Below, piece after piece: positions 34,678 to 44,006 of a stretch of 64,000 bases of DNA (positions are counted from its first letter, which is position 1; the number at the start of each line of letters is the position of its first letter). The notes below the pieces were generated by a model, which worked only from the letters and a program-made list of their open reading frames with translations, did no database searches and was not told where the DNA came from. The position numbers and the translations under genes were made by a program. Source of the stretch: Natrinema hispanicum (GTDB lineage Archaea; Halobacteriota; Halobacteria; Halobacteriales; Natrialbaceae); NCBI RefSeq assembly GCF_004217335.1, contig NZ_SHMP01000007.1:186001-250000 (forward strand). Reading direction: 5' to 3'.

Positions 34678-35130
34678 TTTGGTGGGGCGTCGCGCGATAG
34701 TGACGCGACAGTCACATATCTATACGCTATTAGTATTAATTTTTTGGCCGTATTATTCAGTCGAAATCCGGTGTGTCTGCGTGTACTCCAACCACTTTGC
34801 ACAACCAGACTGTACGAGCTGTTCGCACTCGGTCCCCGGAACATCCCTCTCGCGAAAAGTGGTGAGTATCACGGCACCACAGAGGGGGAGTGCGGTGGGC
34901 CGATGCAAAGAGGCAGGTGTCACGTTGTGGGACGCAACAATCGACTGCCACCGTGCTATAGGATCAATCTTCGGCCAGCGATCACTTGCAACGGAGGAGG
35001 CCCTGTCATCGTAACCGCTTTCGGCAACTACCCGCAAGCTATGCGTGGCCGTCGCGCTGCTGGTTACGGTGTGGGGTTCCAAAACGCTGGCCCGTTCTGA
35101 CATTCCCTTACACCGGTGACTGAGTAGGCG

Positions 35131-35277
35131 AAGGCCGATTTTCTGAGCGAGCATGCCAATCTCGAGGGGAAACTGCATCTAGGAGTCCAAGAACGGCCTC
35201 GAGTACACGGAACGCCGTATCCTGCTATGGACGATGTCGACATTCCCGGTGAATCACTGAACACCGAGGACACCTGA
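35131..35277 (+). pseudogene. C-terminal fragment of an unknown gene
   Basis: The frame ADFLSEHANLEGKLHLGVQE, RPRVHGTPYPAMDDVDIPGE then SLNTEDT ends at 35277, just after an in-frame stop upstream. It is coding-like and acidic but has no start. I do not recognise it. From 35280 to the cydA promoter region (about 35950) I see no gene. Confidence 0.35.
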
Positions 35278-35955
35278 CGTCCTCGGACACGAGTGTCCCC
35301 AGGTGACTCACACCCCCTGAGAAGGGCTCCACTCTCCATGGCACACTGAAATCTCGAACGAATGCGGCAGTTTGCCCGGTATGGTTACTTATCTGTATGT
35401 CACTCGATCGGTCGTCGTCGGTTCAAAACGAGCGACCCTGTTGGAGATGTGTCTGAAGACGTCAGCTGTCTCCGGAACCCTCTCGTCTCGAGATGTGTTC
35501 TACGTCCGTGGGAAGTACAGGATAGAGAACTGGCCTGGCGTTACCAGAAACAATTTCGGATGTTCACGGTTGCGGTAATCATGGGCATAATCTGTATTTT
35601 CAAGGTTCACAAACCACTTTCCTAGAGTGCAGTCGCTGTCCGACCGACGGACTGGGTTGGCTAACTCTGAATCTAGCGACTGCCAAACTCAATCGATGAG
35701 TGTAGTGCTGTGATACGCCTTTGAGCGGTCTCGAAGCGGCAGTTATCCGAATTCCCGCCGCATCCTCTGATTGTTTCGACGTGGAGTCAAGATCTCGTTA
35801 TATCTTGATCAACCGGGTACGTTGCCGAGTGTATTAACCGTGGTGTGAACGCGCTTCCTCTCCTCCTTGCTCGCGTCTCCGACGCTTGTTGAGGAAGGAG
35901 GCTCCGCGCTATAGCGTGTTGAAGTGCGAGGTTTGTGCCTCTACTCTGCCCAGGT

Positions 35956-36026
35956 AATTCGGTTCAACGCCGTTTTAGGTATGACAGCCAAATCATATAA
36001 GTAAATTCGGTTCTAACGCCATTCCT
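35956..36026. promoter_or_regulatory. Repeated site upstream of cydA
   Basis: AATTCGGTTCAACGCCGTT (35956) and AATTCGGTTCTAACGCCATT (36004) are near-identical direct repeats 48 bp apart, with the TATA-like CATATAAG between them (about 35994-36001). Repeated sites at a bd-oxidase promoter suggest a regulator binding site, for instance for oxygen control. Confidence 0.5.
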
Positions 36027-36118
36027 AGAAATGATGATACAAATATACAAATCAAAACACCCTTTCTGGTATGTCCACACAAAAGACGTGTCAGAACCGC
36101 TACTCCCACGTTCCTGCC

Positions 36119-37543
36119 ATGCTTGAGCCCGTCGCTGCAAGCCGGTTGCAGTTTGCGGTGACGACGATCGTCCACATCATCTTCCCCGTGATGAGTATGG
36201 GGCTCGCGCCCTTCCTCATCTATTTCACTTGGAAGGATATCCGCACCGGAAAGCCCATCTACGAGCAGCTTCGGCGGTTCTGGACGAAGATCTTCGCCAT
36301 CAGTTTCGTCGTTGGCACCGTTACGGGCATCGTCCTCGAGTTCGAGTTCGGGACGAACTTCGCGGTGTTTTCGACGGCCGCGGGCGACCTCTTTGGCGGG
36401 CCGCTTGCCCTCGAGGGGATGATGGCGTTCATGCTCGAGGCGACGTTCCTCGGCATCTTCGTTTTCGGCCGCCAGCGCGTCGGGAACGTCCTCTATATGA
36501 TCTCGGCGGTCGCAGTCGGTATCGGCACCTGGCTCTCGGCGGTTTGGATCCTGGTTGCCAACTCCTGGATGCAGACGCCACGCGGGTACGAACTGGTCTC
36601 TGAAAACGGCCAGCAGGTGGTTACGCTCGTCGATCCCCTCGCTGCGTATCTGAACCCGCGATTCCTCTGGATGTACGTCCACATGCAAAACGCCGCCGTC
36701 GAATCCGTGGCGCTCGTTCTGGCGGGGCTGGGCGCGTACTTCGTGTTCCGCCACCACATCTGGGGCTACCCGATCGAGAACGTCGAGTTTTGGGAGACGA
36801 CGCTCAAGTTCGGGCTCATCGCCCTCATTATCACCGCGCCGCTGCAGGTTCTTCACGGCGATCTCTACGCACGACACGTGTTCGAAACGCAGCCACAGAA
36901 ATTCGCAGCGATGGAAGCCATCTGGGAGACTGAATCGTACGTCCCCGAGTACATCATTGCGTTCCCGACGAGTATAGAGAATCTCCTCGATCCCCGGGCG
37001 AAGGACATCTTCGGCATCGGGATCCCAGGTGGCGCATCGTGGCTCGCCAGCGGCGGCGATCCACAGGCGACGATCCGCGGCCTCGAGGAGTTCGAAGGCC
37101 CACAGCCACCCGTCGCCCTCGTCTTCTGGTCGTTCCGGGCGATGGTTGGCCTCGGGTTCTGGTTCATCCTCCTGGCCGTCTGGGGCGGCTACCGCTGGAT
37201 TCGTGGCCAACTCCTCGAGGATGACCTGCTGCACCTGGCGCTGATGGCGTCGACACCGCTTGGCATCCTCGCTGTCCATCTCGGCTGGGTCGTCACCGAA
37301 GTCGGCCGCCAGCCGTGGATCATTCAAGATGTCATGAAGACAAGCGCCGGCGTTTCGTCGGACCTCACCGGCGCAGAGGCGACAGCGACATTGACCGGCT
37401 TCGTCGTCGTCTATCTAGCGTTGCTCGTGTTGTATCTCTATGTCATCTCCCGAATTGTCCGTAGCGGCCCGCCAGCACCGGCTGACCTCACGGTGACTGA
37501 GCGTCCGGAAACGCCGACGGACGAGGTGGGCGCTGATGACTGA
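36119..37543 (+). CDS. cydA: Cytochrome bd-type quinol oxidase subunit I
   Basis: About 474 residues from the ATG at 36119 (MLEPVAASRLQFAVTTIVHI); the frame is open from 36071 but that extension is not conserved in type. CydA carries hemes b and d and reduces oxygen to water with quinol as donor. The N-terminal His (TTIVHIIFPVMSMG), the segment EFEFGTNFAVFS, QVLHGDLYARHV, and the GRQPWIIQDVMKT motif are characteristic. The Q-loop is short, as in the cyanide-insensitive type. About nine membrane helices. It overlaps cydB by 8 bp. Two near-identical sites upstream may regulate it. Confidence 0.96.
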   Translation: MLEPVAASRLQFAVTTIVHIIFPVMSMGLAPFLIYFTWKDIRTGKPIYEQLRRFWTKIFAISFVVGTVTGIVLEFEFGTNFAVFSTAAGDLFGGPLALEGMMAFMLEATFLGIFVFGRQRVGNVLYMISAVAVGIGTWLSAVWILVANSWMQTPRGYELVSENGQQVVTLVDPLAAYLNPRFLWMYVHMQNAAVESVALVLAGLGAYFVFRHHIWGYPIENVEFWETTLKFGLIALIITAPLQVLHGDLYARHVFETQPQKFAAMEAIWETESYVPEYIIAFPTSIENLLDPRAKDIFGIGIPGGASWLASGGDPQATIRGLEEFEGPQPPVALVFWSFRAMVGLGFWFILLAVWGGYRWIRGQLLEDDLLHLALMASTPLGILAVHLGWVVTEVGRQPWIIQDVMKTSAGVSSDLTGAEATATLTGFVVVYLALLVLYLYVISRIVRSGPPAPADLTVTERPETPTDEVGADD

Positions 37544-38537
37544 CGGTGGCTGGCTCGCGAACGGTCCGTTGTTCGACTTGCCGCTCGCGGATATCTGGTT
37601 CGGACTGGTGTTTTTCATCTTCGCGATGTTCCTGTTTCTCGACGGGTTCGACTTCGGCGTCGGATTACTGTTTGCGACCCGTGCAGACAGTCACGAACGT
37701 GAGCAGTTACTGGCCGCGATCGGTCCGTTCTGGGACGGCAACGAGGTGTGGCTGGTCGTCTTCGGTGGTGCGCTCTTTGCGTCGTTCCCAGTCGTCTACG
37801 GCAACCTGTTTAGCCGTCATTACCTGCTGATGTTCGCGATCCTCGGCGCACTCATCATCCGCGGACTCGCCCCAGAGATGTACGAACAGCGCCACGACGA
37901 GGACTGGCAACGCTGGTGGGGCCGCGCGTTCATCGTCGGCAGCGTCGCAGCGCCGTTTTTCCTCGGCATGTTCACCGCCAACTGGTTGGTCGGCGCGACG
38001 ACCATCATTACCCTTCCCAGTCTCGTCGTTGGCCTGGCCGTCGTTGCGCTCACTGTCGTTGACGGTGTTGCCTTCCTCCGGCTGAAGATGCGGGGCGAGC
38101 TCCGTGCCGACCTCCAGGCGGACGGCTATCGCGCTCTCGGTGCCTATCTCGTGTTAGTCGTCCTGACGCTTGCGTACATCGCCGTCGGAGTCCCGGATCT
38201 TCGGTCGGCACTCGTCTCGCCGCTCGTGGTGGCACTCGTCGTGTTGACGCTCGTTCTCGCCGGCGTGTACGCCGTGGCGACGAGCCGTGATTGGTACTAC
38301 GTGGCGTTCGTCGCTGCTGCCGGGCTCGTGTTCAGTCTCGTGAGTATCGTCGCCGGGCTGATGTATCCGACCATCGACCCTGCAGTTGGCTTGACCGTCG
38401 ATGCAGCGATCGTCTCGACGGTCCCGCTCAATCTCATGTCGATCGGTGCAGGGCTGCTCTTGCCACTGATCTTCATCTACTTCGGCGTGCTGTACTCGGC
38501 GTTCAGTGGACCGATCGACGTGGAGGAATCGTACTGA
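37536..38537 (+). CDS. cydB: Cytochrome bd-type quinol oxidase subunit II
   Basis: A 333-residue polytopic protein with FVFFIFAMFLFLDGFDFGVG-type start (residues 25-45), GPFWDGNEVWLVVFGGALFA near 62, and NLFSRHYLLMFAILGALIIR, all diagnostic for CydB, the structural partner of CydA. It overlaps cydA by 8 bp and its stop overlaps the next start (TGATG), giving tight coupling. Confidence 0.95.
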   Translation: MTDGGWLANGPLFDLPLADIWFGLVFFIFAMFLFLDGFDFGVGLLFATRADSHEREQLLAAIGPFWDGNEVWLVVFGGALFASFPVVYGNLFSRHYLLMFAILGALIIRGLAPEMYEQRHDEDWQRWWGRAFIVGSVAAPFFLGMFTANWLVGATTIITLPSLVVGLAVVALTVVDGVAFLRLKMRGELRADLQADGYRALGAYLVLVVLTLAYIAVGVPDLRSALVSPLVVALVVLTLVLAGVYAVATSRDWYYVAFVAAAGLVFSLVSIVAGLMYPTIDPAVGLTVDAAIVSTVPLNLMSIGAGLLLPLIFIYFGVLYSAFSGPIDVEESY

Positions 38538-38860
38538 TGAAGCGTGACAAGACGGACGGCAACGGAACGAGCACCGTCGAGAACGACTCGATTCGTGACG
38601 AGGAACGCACCGGTACCGGTGTTGAACGCCGCCGATCCGATCGTGAACAGTCACCCCCGCAACTCGGCTCGCGAATACTGGTTACGTGGTTCGAACTCAC
38701 CGCCGTCGGCATTACCGGCAGCCTCCTCGGGACCACGGTCGGTGGCCCGGTTGGCTTTCTCATCTATCTCGCGACGTCGCTTCTCACCGTCGGCGTCATC
38801 TTCTATAACGTGAACCAACTGATCAAGGGCTGGGTACAGCTGACCGGAGAGCTACCGTAA
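38537..38860 (+). CDS. Small membrane protein of the cyd operon
   Basis: About 107 residues from the ATG at 38537. A charged N-terminal half (to about 50) is followed by two hydrophobic helices: RILVTWFELTAVGITGSLL and PVGFLIYLATSLLTVGVIFY. It is coupled to cydB (TGATG). By position it is a likely accessory or assembly subunit of the bd oxidase. No homology to CydX is evident. Confidence 0.7.
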   Translation: MKRDKTDGNGTSTVENDSIRDEERTGTGVERRRSDREQSPPQLGSRILVTWFELTAVGITGSLLGTTVGGPVGFLIYLATSLLTVGVIFYNVNQLIKGWVQLTGELP

Positions 38861-38996
38861 CAACCCATGTCTGGCTCGAGACTCCCGTTCGCAATTATTA
38901 CCTCGAACCGCGAAGTGCCCTCTAGAGCGGACAATACTGTCCAACAGGTTACCACTTTAGCGCGTTTGGGCCGTTGTACCACATGTGAGCCAACCC

Positions 38997-39197
38997 ATGT
39001 CACAGAACAATGGACACAAGCCGTACAACAGTTCCCTGTTCGTAAGCGGCGTCGCGATGGTCCTCGCGAGCATCATTGCAGCCGTCTGGATGTTCAGACT
39101 CGGCGATATTGTCACGGCACTCGGCCTCGGGTTGATTGTCGCTGCCGGCCTCCTGCTGGCGGGAATCGGCCTCTCGCCCGAGGCGACGACGCACTGA
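38997..39197 (+). CDS. Small two-helix membrane protein
   Basis: A 66-residue protein (MSQNNGHKPYNSSLFVSGVA) with helices SLFVSGVAMVLASIIAAVWM and IVTALGLGLIVAAGLLLAGI. It lies about 135 bp after the cyd operon on the same strand, with an alternative GTG start at 38985. Possibly co-regulated with it. Function unknown. Confidence 0.6.
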   Translation: MSQNNGHKPYNSSLFVSGVAMVLASIIAAVWMFRLGDIVTALGLGLIVAAGLLLAGIGLSPEATTH

Positions 39198-39321
39198 CGC
39201 CTACGCTCCTTATCCCCGGCCTCGGTACTCTGCATATGTCAACTAGACACACCACCTCAGCGGACGACTCGAGGAGAGACATCGTGAGCAACCGCTGTCG
39301 CCTACAGTCACCGTTGACGGG

Positions 39322-39531
39322 GTGGATCCAGCCGTGAATAGCACTGATACGGTCGACGATGCGACGTGGATGCTCGTGTTATCGATCCTCGTCATCGCGA
39401 TACTCGTCGGCGTCGGCATATTACAAGTGTATCTCAGCGGGGATTACGGGTCGCTCTTCCGAAATCTGGGAATCGGGGTACTCCTGTTGCTGTTCAGCAT
39501 CGGTTTCTATCGCAAGTGGCATGAGATGTAG
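39322..39531 (+). CDS. Small two-helix membrane protein
   Basis: About 69 residues with a GTG start at 39322 or 39334. Helices: ATWMLVLSILVIAILVGVGI and GIGVLLLLFSIGFY. Third small membrane protein in a row after cydB; part of the same accessory group by position. Confidence 0.55.
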   Translation: MDPAVNSTDTVDDATWMLVLSILVIAILVGVGILQVYLSGDYGSLFRNLGIGVLLLLFSIGFYRKWHEM

Positions 39532-39698
39532 TTGGCTCTGGTGTGGATCCGGACTTTATCGGGTTGCTGTTGAACTCGTCAATACGTTTCGTGACCCATC
39601 CGAGCAAATCAGTCGGACCGGCTATCCGCTGAATGCCGTCTATGACAGCCAATAAGTGTCAATCGGAAATGTTAATACAATAGTATCAAACAATCAAC

Positions 39699-40172
39699 AT
39701 GGGCGATATTGGAGATGCGATCTCTTCGAGGATGGCTGAGAAATTCTTTGCTAGTCAAGGCCATGGAGTTCTTTCTCTCGCAAAAGACAACGATGGCTAT
39801 GGAATCCCGGTCTCGTATGGCTACGATCTCGAGTCAGAGCGATGCATCCTTCAGTTTGTAACCGAGTCAGAAAGTCAGAAACAGCAGTTCCTCGAGACCA
39901 GTGAGACGGTTACATTGACTGCCTACGAGTACGGCTCTGATGGTACGTGGCAGAGTGTCGTTGCGACGGGATCACTACAGTCACTGTCAAATGATGCTGT
40001 TGCGAACTGGGCCGCGGCCATTTTCTTCACCCAAGCTTCGAATATCGAAACCGTGTCTCGCCGAGAAGATAGTGATAGCGAGGTGGAATGGTACGAATAC
40101 GATATTGAGATACTCACTGGTCGCACAAATACAGACGGCGACAGCAACGAGAGCGCGTCCCGACTTGAGTGA
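39699..40172 (+). CDS. Pyridoxamine 5'-phosphate oxidase-like flavin-binding protein
   Basis: A 157-residue split-barrel protein. FFASQGHGVLSLAKDNDGYG followed by IPVSYGYDLESERCILQFVT, and later VTLTAYEYGSDGTWQSVVAT, match the haloarchaeal PNPOx-like group, which bind FMN or F420 and whose substrates are mostly unknown. The C-terminal tail is acidic and disordered. Stand-alone gene. The gap 40173-40763 holds no gene I can support. Confidence 0.85.
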   Translation: MGDIGDAISSRMAEKFFASQGHGVLSLAKDNDGYGIPVSYGYDLESERCILQFVTESESQKQQFLETSETVTLTAYEYGSDGTWQSVVATGSLQSLSNDAVANWAAAIFFTQASNIETVSRREDSDSEVEWYEYDIEILTGRTNTDGDSNESASRLE

Positions 40173-40763
40173 CAGGCGTTCATAGGAGCGGCTGAGAGCA
40201 ACAGTCCGTAGTCACTGGGAATCATAATCTGCCGCTTCGTTTCAGTGGTATCACAGTGGCGATCGCGTCTCCCCTTTCTTCTCTCAAAATTGGATCCGTC
40301 GTTCGGAACAACGGGGGCTATTGACAGTCAGTCGGCGTAGGGATCACGGTACTACTGTTGGTGGCGTGTGAGGAAGAGGTGGCAGTGACTGAGTGAACCG
40401 TCGGAACAGTAGCTGGTGATGATTTGGCCACGCCTCCTCGTCGGAACGTGATTATCATAGCTACAAAAACATGATGGCCACTGCAGAACGTGTGGGGCTC
40501 AGAGACAGTAGCCTCTGACACTTTAATCTGAAGGTGTGGAGGGTGTGGAATGTCTAACCGGTTGGTGGTGCTGTAATCGAATGGTCCACATCCCCATCCA
40601 CAAGTTGATGTTGCAACTAAATAAATCTGACACCAAATGATAGAGGTCTGTCGATCTGGTCGCTTTCCATCCGAGCGAGCAAATCAATGTACTGGGGTAG
40701 TTGATTCCAGAGGCCATCACATGCAGAAGAACTGATACGTAGTTTCACTCGGTGTGGTAGGCG

Positions 40764-41453
40764 GTGTTCAGATAAGGATTGAAAGGTGAGGCGGAGCGTT
40801 TTCCGAGTGCTCTATGCCCGAAAACGCTCGCCTCAACGGTTGTTTAGACGAGATCAACTTAGACTTTGTCGAACGAGAAGCGACACCGCGATTGCTGATG
40901 AAGCTGAGTATTCAGCTCCATCTTGCTGGGCTCTCACTTTCGAATACTGTATCTATTCTTGAGATATTCGGTGTCACACGTGCTCGATCAACCGTTCATA
41001 ACTGGGTTCACAAGGCTGATCTACAGCCCGAAGAGGGGCAAAGTCCGGATCACATCGCGGTTGACGAGACGGTGATCCGACTTAATGATGAGCAGTATTG
41101 GCTGTACGCTGCGGTCGACCCTGAGACGAACAAATTACTCCATACAAAGCTTGAACCGACGACAACGAAGGTTCTCGCTCATTCGTTTCTGACTGAACTC
41201 TCCGAGAAACACGACATCGATGACGCTGTGTTTCTCATCGATGGATCGCACTCGTTGCAAGATGCGTGTCAGCGCCACGGCCTCGATTTCAGATACGAGA
41301 AACATGGAAATCGGAACGCTGTCGAGCGTGTCTTTCGAGAGATAAAACGCAGAACTATCTGTTTCTCGAACTGTTTTAGCAACGCCGAAGCAGAAACCGC
41401 CGACGAGTGGCTCAGATCGTTCAGCTTCGCATGGAATCAGCTTATCTGAACAC
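40764..41453 (+). mobile_element. IS6-family insertion sequence
   Basis: A 690-bp element with perfect 13-bp inverted ends GTGTTCAGATAAG (40764-40776 and complement 41441-41453) surrounding one transposase gene. Flanks do not show an 8-bp duplication, so it may be the product of a replicative rearrangement, which IS6 elements commonly cause. Confidence 0.75.
40814..41449 (+). CDS. IS6 family DDE transposase
   Basis: A 211-residue transposase. Catalytic segments are HIAVDETVIRLNDEQYWLYA (first Asp), VFLIDGSHSLQDAC (second Asp) and GNRNAVERVFREIKRRTICF (Glu). Length and spacing are those of haloarchaeal IS6 elements. Intact frame, and the right end overlaps the stop region. Confidence 0.92.
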   Translation: MPENARLNGCLDEINLDFVEREATPRLLMKLSIQLHLAGLSLSNTVSILEIFGVTRARSTVHNWVHKADLQPEEGQSPDHIAVDETVIRLNDEQYWLYAAVDPETNKLLHTKLEPTTTKVLAHSFLTELSEKHDIDDAVFLIDGSHSLQDACQRHGLDFRYEKHGNRNAVERVFREIKRRTICFSNCFSNAEAETADEWLRSFSFAWNQLI

Positions 41454-41816
41454 TACCGTGTGGTACTCCCAAACACTAATTAATCCGCGCGTTGATATCT
41501 TGTATGGCCGATGAAACGGCCAACCTGGGACTTCCAAACCGACCGTCTTCACTTTCGCCTTCACTTTCACCCACACCTAACAGCCATTCCTACTTTCACC
41601 CCACTGGCGGTCGTTCACCAGCCGTGACGTAGAAAAGTATTCTCGCAGCGGAGTGAAGTGGCCTGTCGGCTGGTTGAATAGCGAGAATCGATTTGTTCGT
41701 TCTTGAGGAGGCTGTTTTCGGTGGATTAGGCATGTAAACCTGCCATTCAGATTTGACAGCTGTAGCTACGAATGACAGAATCCGTGCACGGAATCTCAAC
41801 ATCGATTAACTGACCG

Positions 41817-41839
41817 GTGGGGGACGATTCGTCCCCCAC
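41817..41839. repeat. Hairpin at the start of the 41817 transposase gene
   Basis: GTGGGGGAC and GTCCCCCAC form a 9-bp stem with a 5-nt loop. The first possible start codon (GTG at 41817) is inside it and a second GTG (41841) follows it directly. In insertion sequences such hairpins reduce translation from read-through transcripts. Confidence 0.5.
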
Positions 41840-43613
41840 TGTGACAAACAACTGGTCAGATCGTGTTGCGGCTGCTGATGACAGCCGCACTCAACGATCA
41901 GTTGACGAGCGCCTACAAGATATCGGTCCACTCTCGGGCGGGTGGCTGCCCCTAACCAAGCAAGCCGCCGAGGTCGTCGACAAGACGACCTCTGCGGCCG
42001 AGTTGGTCACTCACCTCGACGTCAGCCAATACTGCCGTGCTGATCCCATTCCCCATTGGCACGACTCTAAACCGTTCGAACCGATGCTCCGGGCGATTCT
42101 CCTGAAGGAACTCGAAGACGCGTCCGATGGCTGGCTCCATCGGACGCTCGACAGTGACCCTCAACTTGCGGATGCTCTTGGCTTTAATCCCGACGACACA
42201 CCTTCACGAAGCACGATCTCTCGGGCACAGACTAATCGGTTTGCGGACCTCCAATCCACGATCGAGACCGCTACTCGTCAGATCCAAGCGTTGGCCGCCG
42301 AACGCGGTAGTCCGATCGGGACACCGTACGAAGACAGCGCTTCGGAGGAGCCAACAGGCTCCTCGAAGCGCACAGTCAACCGTCTCATTCGGAGGAAAAC
42401 ACGTGATCTCCTCGACGAACTCCAAACTGTCGTGTTGCCTGCCTTCGAGTTTGACCGGCCTGATGACCCGGTTTACGACGACGAGGAACTCCTGATGCTG
42501 GAGGCCTGTCTCGGGCTGACAGGCACCGCCGCTAACGGCGGTGCCGAAACCTACGGCGATTTCGTCAATCCTGACCCAGATCTCGACGATCCCTTCTACG
42601 AGGACGGACCGAGTGGAGAGACGCTTCTGGAGGCAATCAAGGACCTTTCACCGACACAAATCGCGGAGATGGTCAACCAAAGCGCGGCCCGCGTCTTGAC
42701 GCGGGCCAAGCCTCGCTTGGAGTTCGAGACACCAGTCATGCTGTCGATCGACATGACCTACGTCGCTTTCTACGGGGAGCGTGAGGAACTCGTACGTGTC
42801 CAGGGTGCGCCGAAGGACAAGTCCTACAACTGGTGCTACAAGTTTGCAACCGCGAACGTTGTTGGAGACAACGTTCACTTCGCAGCTGCGATGCTTCCAG
42901 TCGGGCACGCTGATTACCACGACCCAGAGAGCTATCCTGGCAAAAACAGGAGTTACCGAGTCGGCGATATCGTTCGCCGACTCGTCGACCACGTCAACGA
43001 CGTCTGTCGCGTTCATACGCGGCGACTCTACGCTGATCGGGAGTTCTACGCCACGGACGTATTTTCGGTACTCGAACAGCGAGACCTTTTCTACGTGATT
43101 CCGGCACCGCGCGATGACCGCGTCAAGCGGTTCATCGCGCGCATGGACACGGATGTAGAGGGACAAAAGCAAGTGACAGTCAAATCCGAGCACGCGGTGT
43201 ACGGGCCGGTAAAACATGGTGTCTCCAACACCAGAGCTGAGACGACGCTGGTTGGACTCCCGCCAGACGAGGACTGCGACGAGATGCAGGTATTTGCGAC
43301 CAATCTCGACGTAAACGACGAGATTGGTCTTGACCGTCGCTTGACGAAAAAGCAAATCACTCGCTACAGACGCCGAGGCGGGATCGAAACGGCCTATAGT
43401 AAGATCAAGGAGTTCGCACCGTGGACGACGTCGACAAACTTCTCTATCCGGTTATTCCACTTCGGCTTCGCAGTTCTACTGTACGATCTATGGTTGCTTG
43501 TGGACTTTCTCGTCCAGACGTTGATCGACATCATTGAGTTTCGCACGAAACCGCGGGTGACTGCCCCGCGGTTTCGTGCGTTCCTCCGGAGGGAGGTGAG
43601 CGCATTGCTGTAG
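41817..43613 (+). CDS. IS4-like haloarchaeal transposase (about 590 aa)
   Basis: A DDE transposase of up to 598 residues; the start is either GTG at 41817 or 41841. Catalytic segments are MLSIDMTYVAFYGEREELVR (first Asp), RRLYADREFYATDVFSVLEQ (second Asp), and YRRRGGIETAYSKIKEFAPW with the Glu. The long N-terminal region is helical and may bind the ends. I cannot name the subgroup. A related but distinct protein is at 44007-45761. The gap before it (41454-41816) holds no gene. Confidence 0.85.
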   Translation: MGDDSSPTVTNNWSDRVAAADDSRTQRSVDERLQDIGPLSGGWLPLTKQAAEVVDKTTSAAELVTHLDVSQYCRADPIPHWHDSKPFEPMLRAILLKELEDASDGWLHRTLDSDPQLADALGFNPDDTPSRSTISRAQTNRFADLQSTIETATRQIQALAAERGSPIGTPYEDSASEEPTGSSKRTVNRLIRRKTRDLLDELQTVVLPAFEFDRPDDPVYDDEELLMLEACLGLTGTAANGGAETYGDFVNPDPDLDDPFYEDGPSGETLLEAIKDLSPTQIAEMVNQSAARVLTRAKPRLEFETPVMLSIDMTYVAFYGEREELVRVQGAPKDKSYNWCYKFATANVVGDNVHFAAAMLPVGHADYHDPESYPGKNRSYRVGDIVRRLVDHVNDVCRVHTRRLYADREFYATDVFSVLEQRDLFYVIPAPRDDRVKRFIARMDTDVEGQKQVTVKSEHAVYGPVKHGVSNTRAETTLVGLPPDEDCDEMQVFATNLDVNDEIGLDRRLTKKQITRYRRRGGIETAYSKIKEFAPWTTSTNFSIRLFHFGFAVLLYDLWLLVDFLVQTLIDIIEFRTKPRVTAPRFRAFLRREVSALL

Positions 43614-43687
43614 ATCCCGCCCCGTGCTTGCCCTTCCTGAGAGGTATCACTGTCTAAATCGACTGATTATACCGTTTTCGCCCACCC

Positions 43688-43718
43688 GACCGCCACTCAC
43701 AGGTGGTGAGTGGCGGTC
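43688..43718. terminator. Strong hairpin downstream of the 41817 transposase
   Basis: GACCGCCACTCAC and GTGAGTGGCGGTC form a perfect 13-bp stem with an AGGTG loop, about 75 bp after the stop. It may be a terminator or part of the IS end. The remaining 43719-44006 shows no gene. Confidence 0.45.
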
Positions 43719-44006
43719 GTGATTCCTTGATCGGCCCTGTATTCGGGATCGATTCCTACCGACAGACGCGAATCTCGTGCACGGATTTTGGGGTATTCGC
43801 AGCACCCCACGCTTCTGGGATGTAGAGCGTCTACAAACGAGCTTCGGAGGAATCAAATAAAATCCGAGTAGAACTCTCTCGAATCCTATGTCGCAATTCT
43901 TGGTTCGCTAAGCAAGATGTGCTGAGCAGCGTCCAACACGCGATTTAGGAGATAGAACGCGAGTCCTGCGGCTTGCCGCAGGCGAGCCACACCGAGTGCT
44001 TTCCGC

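Noticed and set aside
35870..35950. A possible insertion-sequence end before the cydA promoter
   Set aside because: GC-rich repetitive look only; no inverted partner or coding remnant could be found.
35993..37327. A 444-codon open frame on the minus strand opposite cydA
   Set aside because: It lies wholly antisense to a clear cydA gene and its composition (runs of Asp/Glu/Arg/His) is the usual mirror of GC-rich membrane-protein codons.
40756..41461. An 8-bp target duplication for the IS6 element
   Set aside because: The flanks GGTAGGCG and TACCGTGT do not match.
42648..43355. A 235-codon frame opposite the 41817 transposase
   Set aside because: It is antisense to the conserved DDE domain and has no recognisable domain.
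41780..43787. ATCCGTGCACG at both sides of the 41817 transposase as its terminal inverted repeats
   Set aside because: The match is short, contains the self-palindromic GTGCAC, and no target duplication is visible at the implied ends.
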